DNA of 64,000 nucleotides from Acanthaster planci (taxonomy: Eukaryota; Echinodermata; Asteroidea; Valvatida; Acanthasteridae): the NCBI RefSeq assembly GCF_001949145.1, contig NW_019091428.1, forward strand, positions 122,830 to 186,829, in the 5' to 3' direction. The position numbers were made by a program, and so were the translations under genes. The notes below the pieces were generated by a model. That model saw only the letters and a program-made list of their open reading frames with translations, ran no database searches and was not told the DNA's origin. Below are positions 1-12,400 of the stretch, in pieces. Each line of letters starts with the position of its first letter. The stretch's first letter is position 1.

Positions 1-262
1 TGTCTGGTCTTATGGCTGGTCTTGTGACTGGTCTTGCGTCTGGTCTTATGACCTGTCTTAGGGCTGGCCTTGTGACTGGTCTTGTGAATGATCTTGTGCC
101 TTGTCTTGCAACTGGTCTTATGGCTGGTCTCGTGCCTGGTCTTGTGACTAGTCTTGTGTCTGGTCTTGTGACTGGTCTTGTGACTGGTCTTGTGACTGAT
201 CTTGTGTCTGGTCTTGTGACTGGTCTTACTGCTGGTCTTGTGACTGATCTCGTGTCTGGACT
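1..262. repeat. 12-bp minisatellite, GGTCTTGTGACT-type
   Basis: About 21 tandem copies of a 12-bp unit, variants of GGTCTTGTGACT, run from the left edge to about 262. The array lies in the CCDC83 intron downstream of the 280-447 exon. Because the unit is a multiple of three it leaves an open frame of 138 codons on the plus strand (MAGLVTGL-type repeats). That frame also runs antisense through the CCDC83 exon, and nothing suggests it is translated. Confidence 0.85.
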
Positions 263-2705
263 ACAACACTGCCTGTCACCTTTCATTTCGTCAAAGCTGA
301 CTTGCATGTCCAAGAGCTCCTGCTCCAATAACTTGATGTGCTTGGCGTGTTCGTGCTGGCCTTTGTTTCTGTACTCCTGCCACTTGGCCACCGTCACTAG
401 TTCCTCCTCCAGCTCAGCCGCCCGCTGAGCGATCTCCCCCTTCAGGTCTGCAGACCAATTAAACCAGAGTCAAGGCTTTCCTGAGCATGCACCGTGGTCC
501 GCATGGAAGGTATGTATCCATTTGAATGTATATGAGTGAAATATGGCCAAATGATGCGCATACTGAACAGACCGAAGGAGCAACAGAGGGAAAGGGACCT
601 AGGCCTTGTCAGGTGATTTCTTGGAGTACATGTCTGTTTGAGATCAGGTAAGGACAGGAATAGACCTTTTTGCTGTGTGGTCATTTTTGCCAACTGGTGG
701 TCGGCAATCTACTGCTGGCTGTCAGTGCAAAAGAAAGGGAATAAATCACGAGATAAAGAGAAAATTTCCAGTCGTTTTTAGACTCTGAAATATGGGGCAA
801 GTACAAGTGCCGACTGCAGTTAACCACACCTCGACCAACATTGCTTGATGCATTGGACCATCCTGGTAACCATTTGGAACCAGACTGCGGGGTATGGTTG
901 CACCACTGGTTATCAATAGCCGATTGCATTTATCAGTGTGGAGGGAGCCATTCACTTTAAACAAATTGTCTGAGATGTCATTAACCATGAACGTCACAAG
1001 AGTTGCAACCAACAACGAAATGTGAGTAATGATGAGATTTATGCCGTGAGTCAACAGGCATCCGAGTGTATGGAACTGTTCGGCATATTGTTATAAAGCA
1101 ATGGTGGTCTGACTATAGTTTGCACCAAAGCTTGCTCATAACTGGCACCAGAAAAAGTCGGGGCAGTGGACAAAGCAGGGACAGAGGTAGATAAATAAAT
1201 AAATAAACCTTCGATCTTTTGATCTTCTTCCTTGGCCGCCTTCCATTTATCCTTGAGGGCCTCCTCGACGTGCTCCTTGTTGACGACGGTGACCTGCTCC
1301 AGCTCCTTGTCTCTCTCCTTGGCCTGCTTGAGGAGGGTGCTGATGTGGTAGAGCTGCTCCTCCTTGAGACGCTCGTTCTTTGGGAGGAAGAAGATTTTCC
1401 AAGATGTGTTGAAATCACTTTGGCAGGTCTGAAGTCACAACTTTACAGGCAATTCATCCGGCTTTCAATTTGTGTTCTTTTTCTTGTTTATTTGTCTTTT
1501 TTGTTTCGGTGATTTTAAAAATGTAGTGGTGCCAGCGACTAATTTTTTATGTAATAATTTATGATCTATGAACAAAAATTGTATAAAAATAACAAATACA
1601 AAATTCTTCCATCTGTTTTACATGTACTATTATTCTTGATGGGGATATTCCATTTGTTTACCAAGATGGATAAAAAGACGAAAACGAAGGACAAATTCTG
1701 GAAGGTACTTTACCCTTTCTTTGTGTTTTTGGTTCTTTTCTTCTAGTCCTTTGATTTCGTACATGAATTCCTCCAGCGCTTGCTCCTTGATGTTGATTCT
1801 GGATTTAATTTTTGGTAAAATAAATAACAAATAAAGCTCCTACACAGCACCCTTTCACCTGCATATTTAGCAAAACATAATTAGGAAACCTTTAGTTGTT
1901 TCTGCTGGACCCGTTAGATGCGGTTGATGTAGGTAACTACAGATATTCTGTGCCAAATTATTCAATACATTTTTTATAACTCAGTCAGGTTTTTTTTATT
2001 CAATCAAACTGCGGCAATGAGGCGACACATTTGAAGTATAGAAATTCTCCACAATTGCCGGGGATGGCAGTGAAGCCCAGCATACGTAAAGAAGTCAAAT
2101 TTTGAGGCTGGATCTCAGAAGTTTATAACAAATTCAAGGCAATTTGGGGTGCTATCAAACAGATCACATTGCATATAAGTCAATCCTGTAAGAAACATCA
2201 CTCTTCACTTCATCCTTACAAAAGCAGTCTTACCCAACTGTGAATTAGAAATACGAGGTGATGGGCTCATGGGAGAAGGTTCAAAAGGTCATGCCACAAG
2301 AGTGGGCAATGCTTGAGTCAGGGTTTCATCTGAGATTTCCAAACTATCCACCTGGCACTTTTTCAATCTATTTGTCAAAATTCCACCCGGTGTGTTTCAT
2401 ACAAGTCCATTTTGCATAGGGGTCTGTCCAAAAACACATCCAAAAGACAGGTGGATGAGTCCCTAGAATCTAGAATCTCAACCGATCACATCATGGCTGG
2501 AGCGATCACGTAGAACCTACAGATCAAGTGATCCTGCTGATCGATGGCAGCTATCGGGCAATTACTCTGGTCAACTGATTGTGCCCACTTACTGGTATGC
2601 TAGGATGGCTTCTTGGATCGTCATCTGGGGCTCAGAAGACTTCTTCTTCCCTCCTTTCTTCCCGCTCTTCTTGCCACTTTCTTTCTTCTTGCCCTTTTTG
2701 CCCAT
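1..2705 (-). CDS. CCDC83: CCDC83-like coiled-coil protein, 5' part of gene (partial at left edge)
   Basis: Four coding exons are visible on the minus strand: 2705-2593, 1798-1714, 1377-1209 and 447-280. All have GT..AG borders and compatible phases (2, 0, 1, 1). The start ATG at 2705 follows an in-frame TGA within the same exon, whose acceptor puts the exon start at 2717. The N-terminus is a Lys/Gly-rich stretch (MGKKGKKK..). It is followed by a helical, coiled-coil sequence including EQALEEFMYEIKGLEEKNQK, then NERLKEEQLYHISTLLK, then KDKWK and a W-x-E-Y segment. These match the order and spacing of vertebrate CCDC83 (IKEDAVEQFMFQIK.., SRLKEEQIWHIRHLLKE.., EKWKFERDQE.., EYWEEYKN). The remaining C-terminal half lies left of position 1. 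Molecular function is poorly known; CCDC83 has no catalytic domain. The introns hold a minisatellite at 1-262 and otherwise nothing recognised. Orthology is fairly sure and the exon borders are strong. Confidence 0.82.
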
Positions 2706-3497
2706 GCTTTCTTGTCACTGCAGACTTAATAAAGTAATAAAAATGGGTCCAGAATAAAATTATTCTTCTTTTTAGTAGGCCTTGGCCTGAATGGTTTGTG
2801 CATGCTGGGCATGATACCGCGATCTCCATGACCGGTCACTGTGCTGTTGGTTGACCTGATGGGAAATCTGCGTTTTCATTGTGTAGGCCTACTTACTTGT
2901 AGGGCCTACGATCTAATCAACCTTTTGATTATTGCACAGATCAAATGACTCAATTAAGTCCAGCGGGGAAATTATGAGAGCACAACATGGCCAAGATAAG
3001 TCCTTTCACACAGTGGAGATTTGTAATGTGTCCGAAAACTGGGTCCAGCATTCTATCACCCCTACGCCGGTGTTCAAGTTTTGAGGCCGTAACTGCAGAT
3101 TCAACATCAGCAGGCCGAGACCTAGGGCTAGGCTAACCCTTTATTTTTTACGGTTCTCCCTTCTAATATTCCTTGTACCTCAAGTTTAAAATCAAAGGAA
3201 TTTTTGGAAGCTGAGGTATAAAGAAGGACTTACCTTTACTTAGTGGCAAAACTTTCTCTCATTTCCATGTTTTTCCCCCAATTTCGAAGATGGCCAGTGT
3301 CATGTAGGCCTGTACGATACGGTAGAAAGCTTCTTTGGTTTCCAAGCACCAGTCAAGTTTTTACTGACCTCGTGAGGGCGCAATTTACATTGAACCAAAA
3401 TGGCAGCGCCCTTGTAACTTGTAGTAGGCACACATATATTTTGTTGTTGTAATTTCAGGTATATTTAGACTACAGCGTCCTACATATTTTGAAGAAA
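2706..3497. promoter_or_regulatory. Divergent spacer between CCDC83 and PPIL4 (probable bidirectional promoter)
   Basis: The 792 bp between the two start codons must contain both transcription starts. On the minus strand an AAAG|GTAAGT donor at about 3231 and an acceptor ending at 2718 suggest a non-coding CCDC83 first exon spliced to the ATG exon. That would place the CCDC83 transcription start at about 3235 or further upstream and leave under 300 bp between the two transcripts. No TATA box at a convincing distance was seen. The promoter assignment is inferred from layout, not from a recognised motif. Confidence 0.5.
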
Positions 3498-6400
3498 ATG
3501 GCGGTGTTGTTAGAGACAACTCTGGGAGACATTGTGATCGATTTGTATCCCGAAGAAAGGCCTAGATGTGAGTAAATGAATTACATGTTTTGACTGACTC
3601 TTCAGGCTCTTACTTAGGCTAAGCCCTACTTAATCTTGAACATGTTAAACGTTACGGCTTACGCATGCCGTCGCGTTACGTACAATGTACATCGCGTACA
3701 TGTAGGGTAGGGAGGCTCATGAATTTTTAAGCTATTTCTTTGGAAAGAGATTCATATACGGAAGCCAGTAATTCTTCCCTTCAGAATGTTAGTCATCAGA
3801 AAGCAAAAACATGCCCAGACATGCCAGACAAGTTCAGTTTAGCCTTTACTAAGGCCTAGCAAGTACTACATGTAATTTTAAGTAGCATACCTCAGAAGGA
3901 AATAAATCAAGTCGTTTACTAAAACACTTAGGCCTACAAAGTCACTCAGAATGTTTTTAGACCGGTCTCATAGGGTTTGTGCTCAGGGTGTGAAGTGCGT
4001 CCTTATATCACACTGTATATTTTATATATGGAACTCTTTCTATTTGAGGTGATTTCTTTTGTTTTCTTGAAGTGGCGTTAAAAGGGATGTCATAAGAAAC
4101 ATTTTGATTGCCTCAAAATTCCAAAATTTCCAAGAGTGATGAATTAATGCAAATTATATGCCAGACAAACAGTAATAGTTTGAAATCAATTCTGGTGATA
4201 TTTCCATGTCAAAGAACAAAGGACAGATGTAACAGGCACACATCAGGGACTGGCCTGATAAATTTGAAGTGTTTTCTGGATAAACACCTCAATATTTTCC
4301 TTTTTTAAATTTGACTTTTTAGGACATGTTATCACTTTCTGATTGCTAGTAAACCACTGCAAGGGAAAATGGTGTACGTGTATGGAACTCTTACCCATGT
4401 ACCATAGCTAAATACCTCAACATGTCTGAATCAAAATCCTCGTCTTTCACCCCAAAAATTACTGAAACTCTCTAATAGAACCGATGTAGGATTCAGTGTG
4501 AATCAAAGATTCTAGCAATGATGGTGATCTACCTTTGGGAAGAAAAGAAAAAAATCCTGTTAAAGTGAGAAATCCTCCTGGATGGGTGTAGTGGGTCTAG
4601 GTTTCAAACACTAATCACAGAAAAAAATCTTGAGTTTGGAAATGAACAGATTCCTTAATACATGTATGTGAGATGAAGCAATATTGTGCATGAGAGTCAC
4701 TTTTTACATGTACGGCAACCGATCACCAAAAATATGGCGTGCATGGCAATTACATTACCATTTACATTATCAATGAGACAACCTTAAACTAGTGTGTTAC
4801 ATGTCATCAGCTGGCTTATGGTCAATAAAATCTAAAGGATGTGAAAATGAAAATGTTTTCTTAATGTTCTCAGGTTGTCTCAATTTCTTGAAGCTGTGCA
4901 GGATCAAGTACTATAACTTCTGTCTTTTCCACTCCGTGCAGGTAAGCATCGGAGTAAACTATTAAGATTTTTTCAGCCATTGGTGAGTGCATTTGCTGTT
5001 CACCTGTTTGGTAATCAACATCTTCAGCTTGCACTATGCCAAGAGGCACCCTCCTCTTTTTTTCATTTGAGAGTGGGCATGAGGTCCTGCTCAGCCTAAG
5101 ACATATCTCGCGATATGTCAAACGTTGTAAGCTATTTCCGCTGAATGAAAGAGATTTATACCATCTATGGTAGTATACCTTGATGAAAAAGACCACTGTA
5201 TATGGATGAGACCATTCAGACGTTGTCAATCTCGGCAAGAAATGGAACAAGATGTTAGGAACAGAAGAACCTGAATAAGCCTGTTTAGACCGATTAAAGT
5301 TTACTTGAAACAGCCCCTCGTGGCTATTAGAATATTTTATGAAAGGAGGAACAGGGAGGCTGGTCATCGCATTTGTTGTTTACTTGTTGGGTACTCAACG
5401 TCTTTCAGCTTGCACAATGCAAAGAGGCACCCTTCAGACTCACTGTTTTTTAATATTTTTTTTTTCTGATGGTCACAATTGACAGCACCCAGAGTTTTTC
5501 ATCCAGACTATTTGTTTTGCTGTATTTCACGGCTATACCCTTGTAACGGGGAGAACGCAGATTCCTGACACCACTTTTTGAAAAACCAGATCTTGAAACA
5601 TGTTGAACTTTACAAGAGCATAAATGTTGGGCCCAGATCTTTTTATGTAAAATTTTGTCAGAAAAATGAGGACGAAGTTTTACAACACCCCGTAGACTTT
5701 GTGGTGCACAGCCACGAAATGGGTGTCTGAAAATGCATCAATTCGCAATTTGCACTCACACGGGTGCTTTCTTGAAGAGAAAATGTTCAAGAAAAATCTA
5801 GAAGACGGTGAAAGATGCAGATTTTTTAAGTTCCTGGTAAGAAGGCTCATTTTTGTTGCTTTTCACATCGCAGAGGAATTTTATGGCCCAAACAGGAGAT
5901 CCCACCGGCACGGGCAAAGGAGGTGATTCTGTCTTCAGGTAAGTGAACAAATTATGCCAGCCCAGCAACAGCATTCACAAATGTAAATTTATCAGGTCAG
6001 ATTCAGTTGCCTCAAGCCATAGAAACAGTTTTGCTTCCTAGTTCCTTACCAATGTGAAATTGGAAATAAAGAAAAGTAAGGCCATTTTTAGTTTGAATAT
6101 GATGCGATGCAGAAATATGCAGCATGCTTATCGACGCATGCAGCTAGTTAGTACCCTTTAGATTGTGATATCATTTGAGTTTTTATTCATTTTGGTCCCC
6201 TCGAGTTCAGAATCTGCATAATCCAGTTCTTCCCCCCCCCACGGACTAAAAAGAACGACCCTGTTAGACCTTGAGATCTGGAGGTCTCAACTGGTTACTT
6301 TGTGGTACAGTACATCTCCTCTGACTTGTCCTCAGACTTGTGTAGAGAGAACTGTTGGGTGATGTAGGCCGCACCAGCTGAAAAGGGTGTGACCAATAGA

Positions 6401-9400
6401 CCCCAACGATATTGTACTTCAACGGCCAGTTGTGTTTCACTTTACCACTGATGAGAGGACATTGTACTTCCTGCAGTTTAACTGTTCCCCAGTGTGCCAG
6501 GCACTGGCATTGTACCACTGAGGACTACAAACTGACCACCGAGGACATGGTAACCTCCCTCGCTCCCTTTGTGTTTGGTTCTGTACGGTAAACAGAGACA
6601 CATTGGCATTTAGCTCTCGGAATCTCCGAGCACTGCAGTGCAGGGCCCAATTTCACGGCACTGCTTTACTGCAAGCAAAAAATCGGTGCTTACCGTTGCT
6701 GACAATTCTGAGCTTACGCCGAATGTATTTCACGGGTTAGCGAAGAACTTTGGCTTGTACGCATGTGTACATCCCGTAACTAAGGATTCTGTGCCTAAAA
6801 AAGTTAGCGCAGAATTTTTCTGCTAGCGGGGTTAGCACAGAATAGAGATCGAAAGCGCGGATTTCTGCAGTAAGCAGCGCCTTATTATTGGGCCCTGATC
6901 TGTGTGAAAACAGATTGAGTGCCGAGCATGATCATTTGCAATGACGTTTGCTTACATAATACAGCAAGCTTTACGGCGACCAAGCCCGCTTCTTCGAGAT
7001 GGAGACGGCACCCCGCATCAAACACACCCGGCTGGGTGCTGTGTCAATGGTCAACAATGGAGACAACATGCATGGATCACAGGTCAGTTTAACCAAGCGA
7101 AGAGTGTGCCAGATAAGTGATAAGTTTTGCCGGCTTGAGTCACAGCGGGAAAGTGATTCAACTCACCTCAAAAGTAGATAGCCTGACGTTTTGATCCTAG
7201 GAGAATCTTTCTCGAAAGCAACAAGGGGAATGCAAATGAACCAAATTCATGCGTCTGCCGGGTTCTCTTTTGCTACATGCAGTTCTTCTTCACCCTCGCG
7301 GAGAACCTTGACTACCTAGATGGCAAGCATACAGTGTTCGGCGAAGTAACCGAGGGGTTGGATGTACTGACTAAAATCAACGAGGCTCTGGTTGACAAGG
7401 AAAACAGACCCTATCAAGACATCAGGTCGGTTCAAGACCCAATAAATTTAGAGATGGTCCTGGATGAAACCCTTAGGAATTGAAATTCCAGTCTTGGAAT
7501 CTCGTCAGAAGAGTCAATGTTGTATTCAGAGTATGCCGCATGATGTGTATCCATTTGGACTGGCAGGTTAAAATCTTAGCAAGCTGGGTGGTGTTTTGGT
7601 TGAAACATCTGCCCCAGTAGGTGGGACGTCACAGGTTCGAAGCCCATATGAGCAAGCTCGTGACCTTTGCTCATGAATGTGCTGTCACTGAGAACTCTGT
7701 GCTTATAAATATCACATCCCGGAAGTGTGAAACGTAATATTTAAAGTGTGTATTACCTGACGTGTGACAAATTTATGTGACATGCGTTTTCATATGGCAA
7801 ACATTTTACAATTGAAACATTGAGTAGGTGCTTATGTTTCATGTAGGGACTTTGATGTTTCAATAAAGATCTATTAAAAGAACAGAATGTCTTGCTCCAA
7901 GGTACAAGGCCTTAAAGTGTATGGGGTATTGCAACTTTATAGCTGGACAAACCAGCCCCATCCTCATGGATGTAGAGCTATGTCCGCAAAGATGTCAACT
8001 GGAGTGACTTACTTCCAAGGAAGATTTACATCAGATAACAACAGGGGATGTAAAAAGTTTACGTACACTCGGTCTGGAAATGTTTAATTATAATTATAAA
8101 AATCCCTAACCCTACATTGTACTACAGATTACTAGTTGTAGTAAAATGTAGTATTCAGCCCTGCCGCTTGTAAGAGGACATGACCTTATTGTTCTCTGAA
8201 GCCATAAAATACAATAGATAAGACAATGTACCATACAGTGCTGTGGCACTATGAATGCATGGCTTTATTGTTCTCTGTACGAGTAACAATGGAAGTAACC
8301 TAGCCAGAAGTAGTAATCTGTAGCGCTAGGTCCTTCAGGCTCAGGCTATTACTTAGTATTTTGTAGTACTGAGTAGTAAATCGTATTGAAATTGGGGGAT
8401 TTGGGACTGCTAGGGTTAATCCTTTATTTTTAAATTCAAGCAAATAAAGTGAATGTGCTGCTTGATCCTCCGCAGAAAAAGAACGGTTATCAAGAATTGA
8501 TAACCGTTCTGTATTAAAAGACTCGCACCGCCAAGCATATTGTTTGGCTTCTCAGTACTACAAAATACTAAGTAATAGCCTGAGCCTGAAGGACCTAGCG
8601 CTACAAAATACTACTTCTGGGGGTTAGGGTTAAAGTGCAGTAGAGGCTCTGATGTAGCCAGAATAGNNNNNNNNNNNNNNNNNNNNNNNNNNNNNNNNNN
8701 NNNNNNNNNNNNNNNNNNNNNNNNNNNNNNNNNNNNNNNNNNNNNNNNNNNNNNNNNNNNNNNNNNNNNNNNNNNNNNNNNNNNNNNNNNNNNNNNNNNN
8801 NNNNNNNNNNNNNNNNNNNNNNNNNNNNNNNNNNNNNNNNNNNNNNNNNNNNNNNNNNNNNNNNNNNNNNNNNNNNNNNNNNNNNNNNNNNNNNNNNNNN
8901 NNNNNNNNNNNNNNNNNNNNNNNNNNNNNNNNNNNNNNNNNNNNNNNNNNNNNNNNNNNNNNNNNNNNNNNNNNNNNNNNNNNNNNNNNNNNNNNNNNNN
9001 NNNNNNNNNNNNNNNNNNNNNNNNNNNNNNNNNNNNNNNNNNNNNNNNNNNNNNNNNNNNNNNNNNNNNNNNNNNNNNNNNNNNNNNNNNNNNNNNNNNN
9101 NNNNNNNNNNNNNNNNNNNNNNNNNNNNNNNNNNNNNNNNNNNNNNNNNNNNNNNNNNNNNNNNNNNNNNNNNNNNNNNNNNNNNNNNNNNNNNNNNNNN
9201 NNNNNNNNNNNNNNNNNNNNNNNNNNNNNNNNNNNNNNNATACATGCTCACCAGTGACTGTGGGCATTTGTGCACATTTGTGCTGTAAAACCAAAGGAGG
9301 GTTAAAGTAAGCATCTGCTGTACGTATCTGCACACAATGTTACATTGGTGGCATGGAGCCAAACCAAATGCGCATTTACTGATTATGTTTTTTAGGTTTT

Positions 9401-12400
9401 TTGGCATATCAGCTTTGTTGCCTCATAATTTTAAAATACAGACGTATGCAAATAGCTGTGCAAAAGCCCTGGAAAATTTCATTTTCCTCTTGGTTTGTAG
9501 ACAATCATGGATGTACCCAGAAGGCTTCACTTGGTGCATTGAGTCAGTACTCCAGTTGCTGTAGGGATTTATCAGGAAAGTTCCAGGGAACCAATCGCCA
9601 AATTTTATAACTGTACGCAAGTCAGGTGTATTCCTGTAAGGTTCTCCGTCATTCTTTTAAATGTTTCGTTTGTGGTTGACTCTCAGAGCGGCAGGATAGG
9701 AGCTGATGAGAATATCGACGACACGGAAGGAAAAACAGTGGAAGAAGTGCAAGAGATGAGCAAGGAACAGGAGGCCAAGGCCAGGGCACAAATCTTGGAA
9801 ATGGTGAGAGCTTTTAATAATGGCTGGTAAAACCTGGGACCCGATGAAGACAAACCTTTGTCAAACCACTTCCACTTAATGCATAGGCCTGCCACTTTTC
9901 TTATTGTTTTTGACTTTGTTTTAGATCTCGATCACAGGGCATATGGGTAATTCCAGCAATTAAGGGTCCAAAAGTGTGACATTTTCATGTCCTTGTTACT
10001 TCTGACCTTTGTTATTTGACATGGAAAAAACACCGGAATTTATTTCAAACTGTTGCTATTTGTTTGGCAGGTAATTTGCATTAATTCATCTCTCTTGGAA
10101 ATTAGAACATATGTTCTGAACTTACAAAATCATATGTCATATGTGACAGGGACACAAAGAAAAAATGGACCCCTAATATCGGGAATTACCCATGCGTCTT
10201 TTTAACCAGATGCTTTTGAGTGGGTAAGAGATGGTAGAGAAATTTCACTCACTGCTGCAAAGGAACAGTTGCACATCCGCAAAGAGATTTCTGATGGCAA
10301 AATCACCAGTTCACACCTATTCTTCTGACATGAATGTACTCTGTAGCTTCTCAAATTGACCGAGGTAATTCAATCCTGTTTAATAGGTCGGGGATCTACC
10401 GGATGCAGACATCAAGCCCCCAGACAACGTCCTCTTTGTCTGTAAGCTGAATCCTGTCACCACGTCCGAGGACCTGGAGATCATCTTCTCCAGATTTGGC
10501 CAGATCAACAGGTACGGCATCCATAGAATACCAGTGTTTGTCCCAGGCATTTTAGTTTAGTCTGGTTACGATCCGTTATTGTTCTGACACGGCGCTTCCC
10601 AATTGGATTCTCAAAATCAGTAGTTGAAGTGAGATCAGTGGAATTAAAAAAAAGAAATTTATGTAACATCCTGCTGAAGAGATTAGCGATACAAGTTGTG
10701 ACTTCTCATGTTGGCAACTGTAATTTGACAGTTGTGAGGCCTGCATTCTTCTTTATTGGACAGCTGTGAGGTGATCAGCGACCAGAAGACGGGCGAGTCC
10801 TTGCAGTATGCGTTCGTAGAGTTTGACAGGGTGAGTTGCAGTTTACAAGAGTGATTTTAGATTTCTTAGCACAATGCAGGTAACTGAAACCTATCAGGCG
10901 GCCATCTTGATCTGGTTTCCAGACACTGCAATTCCGTACATTTTGACAGGGTGAGTTGGAGTTTACAAGAGTGATTTAGATTTCTAAGCACAGTACGGAT
11001 GTCTGTTACGTATTGGTAGGCTGGTAAATGCATCAGACAGCCATTTTGGTCTGGTTTCCAGACACTGCAATTCCATAGAGTTTGAGAGGGTGAGTGCAGT
11101 CATTAGAATGACTTCAGCTTTCTCGGTGCATTTATTTGTAGCGTATTGGTAGGTTGGTAAAGCCTTTTGGACCGCCATCTTGGTCTGGTTCCCAGAAACT
11201 GTGTTCTTCCAAAGAACTGAATCAAAATGGCTTGCAAGCCTAAAATTATATTCTTGCTTTTGCCTGGGGGAAAAATGCATTGCATAAATTTTATTTTCGA
11301 GATTTTGCTAAATTTTATATAACGTTTATCACCTTTTTTGAAAAAAATCATCACTTTGTCAGGTAGAAGATTGTGAAAGTGCCTACTTCAAGATGGACAA
11401 TGTCCTCATCGATGACCGACGCATACATGTAGACTTCAGCCAGTCCGTGGCAAAGGTCAACTTTAAGGGCAAAGGTCAGCATCCATATTTTACACACTTT
11501 GATATCTTTACAACAATTTTCAGCTGTCTGACACTATGAAAGGGAGGTGGTTTCAAATTCAAGACAAGCCTTGGTTACATTTTCGTTTGGCTGACTGTAG
11601 TACACTTTTTCAAATGTTCATTGGATGTAGAATTCAGCTTCACTCCGTGTTCATTTGCTGGACTAAATGTCGGGTAAAAGTAAATCTGGCATTTTTTCCA
11701 GAACTCCCCTTCGTCTCCAGCTGTGTCTCACTCCCCAGAAGTGTGTCAAAATGTTTAGTGAGCAAGCCAAACAAAAGACTCTTAAGTCCTTTGTTAAGTC
11801 AGGTAGGCTTGCGGTTGCACCATGTACAAGAAAATATCTCTTTTATGAGTGTTTGGTTCTGAGAGGAACTGATGGTGAACACTGAATGTTCCAAACAGTG
11901 TGCTCTGTGCGTCTTCAGGAGGGTGACTGATGAACAGAGCATACTGTTCGGAACGCCGAGTGTCCACCATCGGTTCTTCTCAGAACCACGCATTCATAAA
12001 AGAGATATTTTCTTGTACATGGTGCAACCGCAAGCCTACCTAACTTAGTACTTCGACCATGCATAGCTTCAAGTCTTATCAAGTTCTTTGTTGCAACAAA
12101 GGATCCTTCACTGAGACTGTTGTCTGATTTAGGGTGTGAAATTCTTAAGCTAGAGACTGAAGCCAGATTTGGATATGGACCCACGATTTGAAAAGAGGCA
12201 ATAGTCTTTCTTTCATGTGGTTTGTTTGTCGTCGGTATTTGCTCAAGTGATTCTTTTTTTTTTACCGCACAGGGCCCTTGCAGATGCCTCAGGACAGCTC
12301 CGACAAGAAGCCCAAATTTGCATTGAAAGACAAATCCTGGAAGCAGGAGTGAGTTTGTTTTGTCACAGTATCATGGTCTACTCCTTCCTATCCAAGTCTC

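Noticed and set aside
4870-5367. 165-codon minus-strand frame over PPIL4 exon 2 and intron 2
   Set aside because: Its C-terminal end is simply the antisense of exon 2, and the rest has no recognisable domain or splice support.
7634-7644. GGTTCGAAGCC as a possible functional tRNA gene
   Set aside because: No cloverleaf with paired acceptor and anticodon arms can be drawn. The context fits a SINE tRNA head instead.
11819-11880. Histone-type mRNA 3' stem-loop within the foldback arms
   Set aside because: Only the stem geometry resembles it. Loop sequence and flanks differ and no histone gene is nearby.
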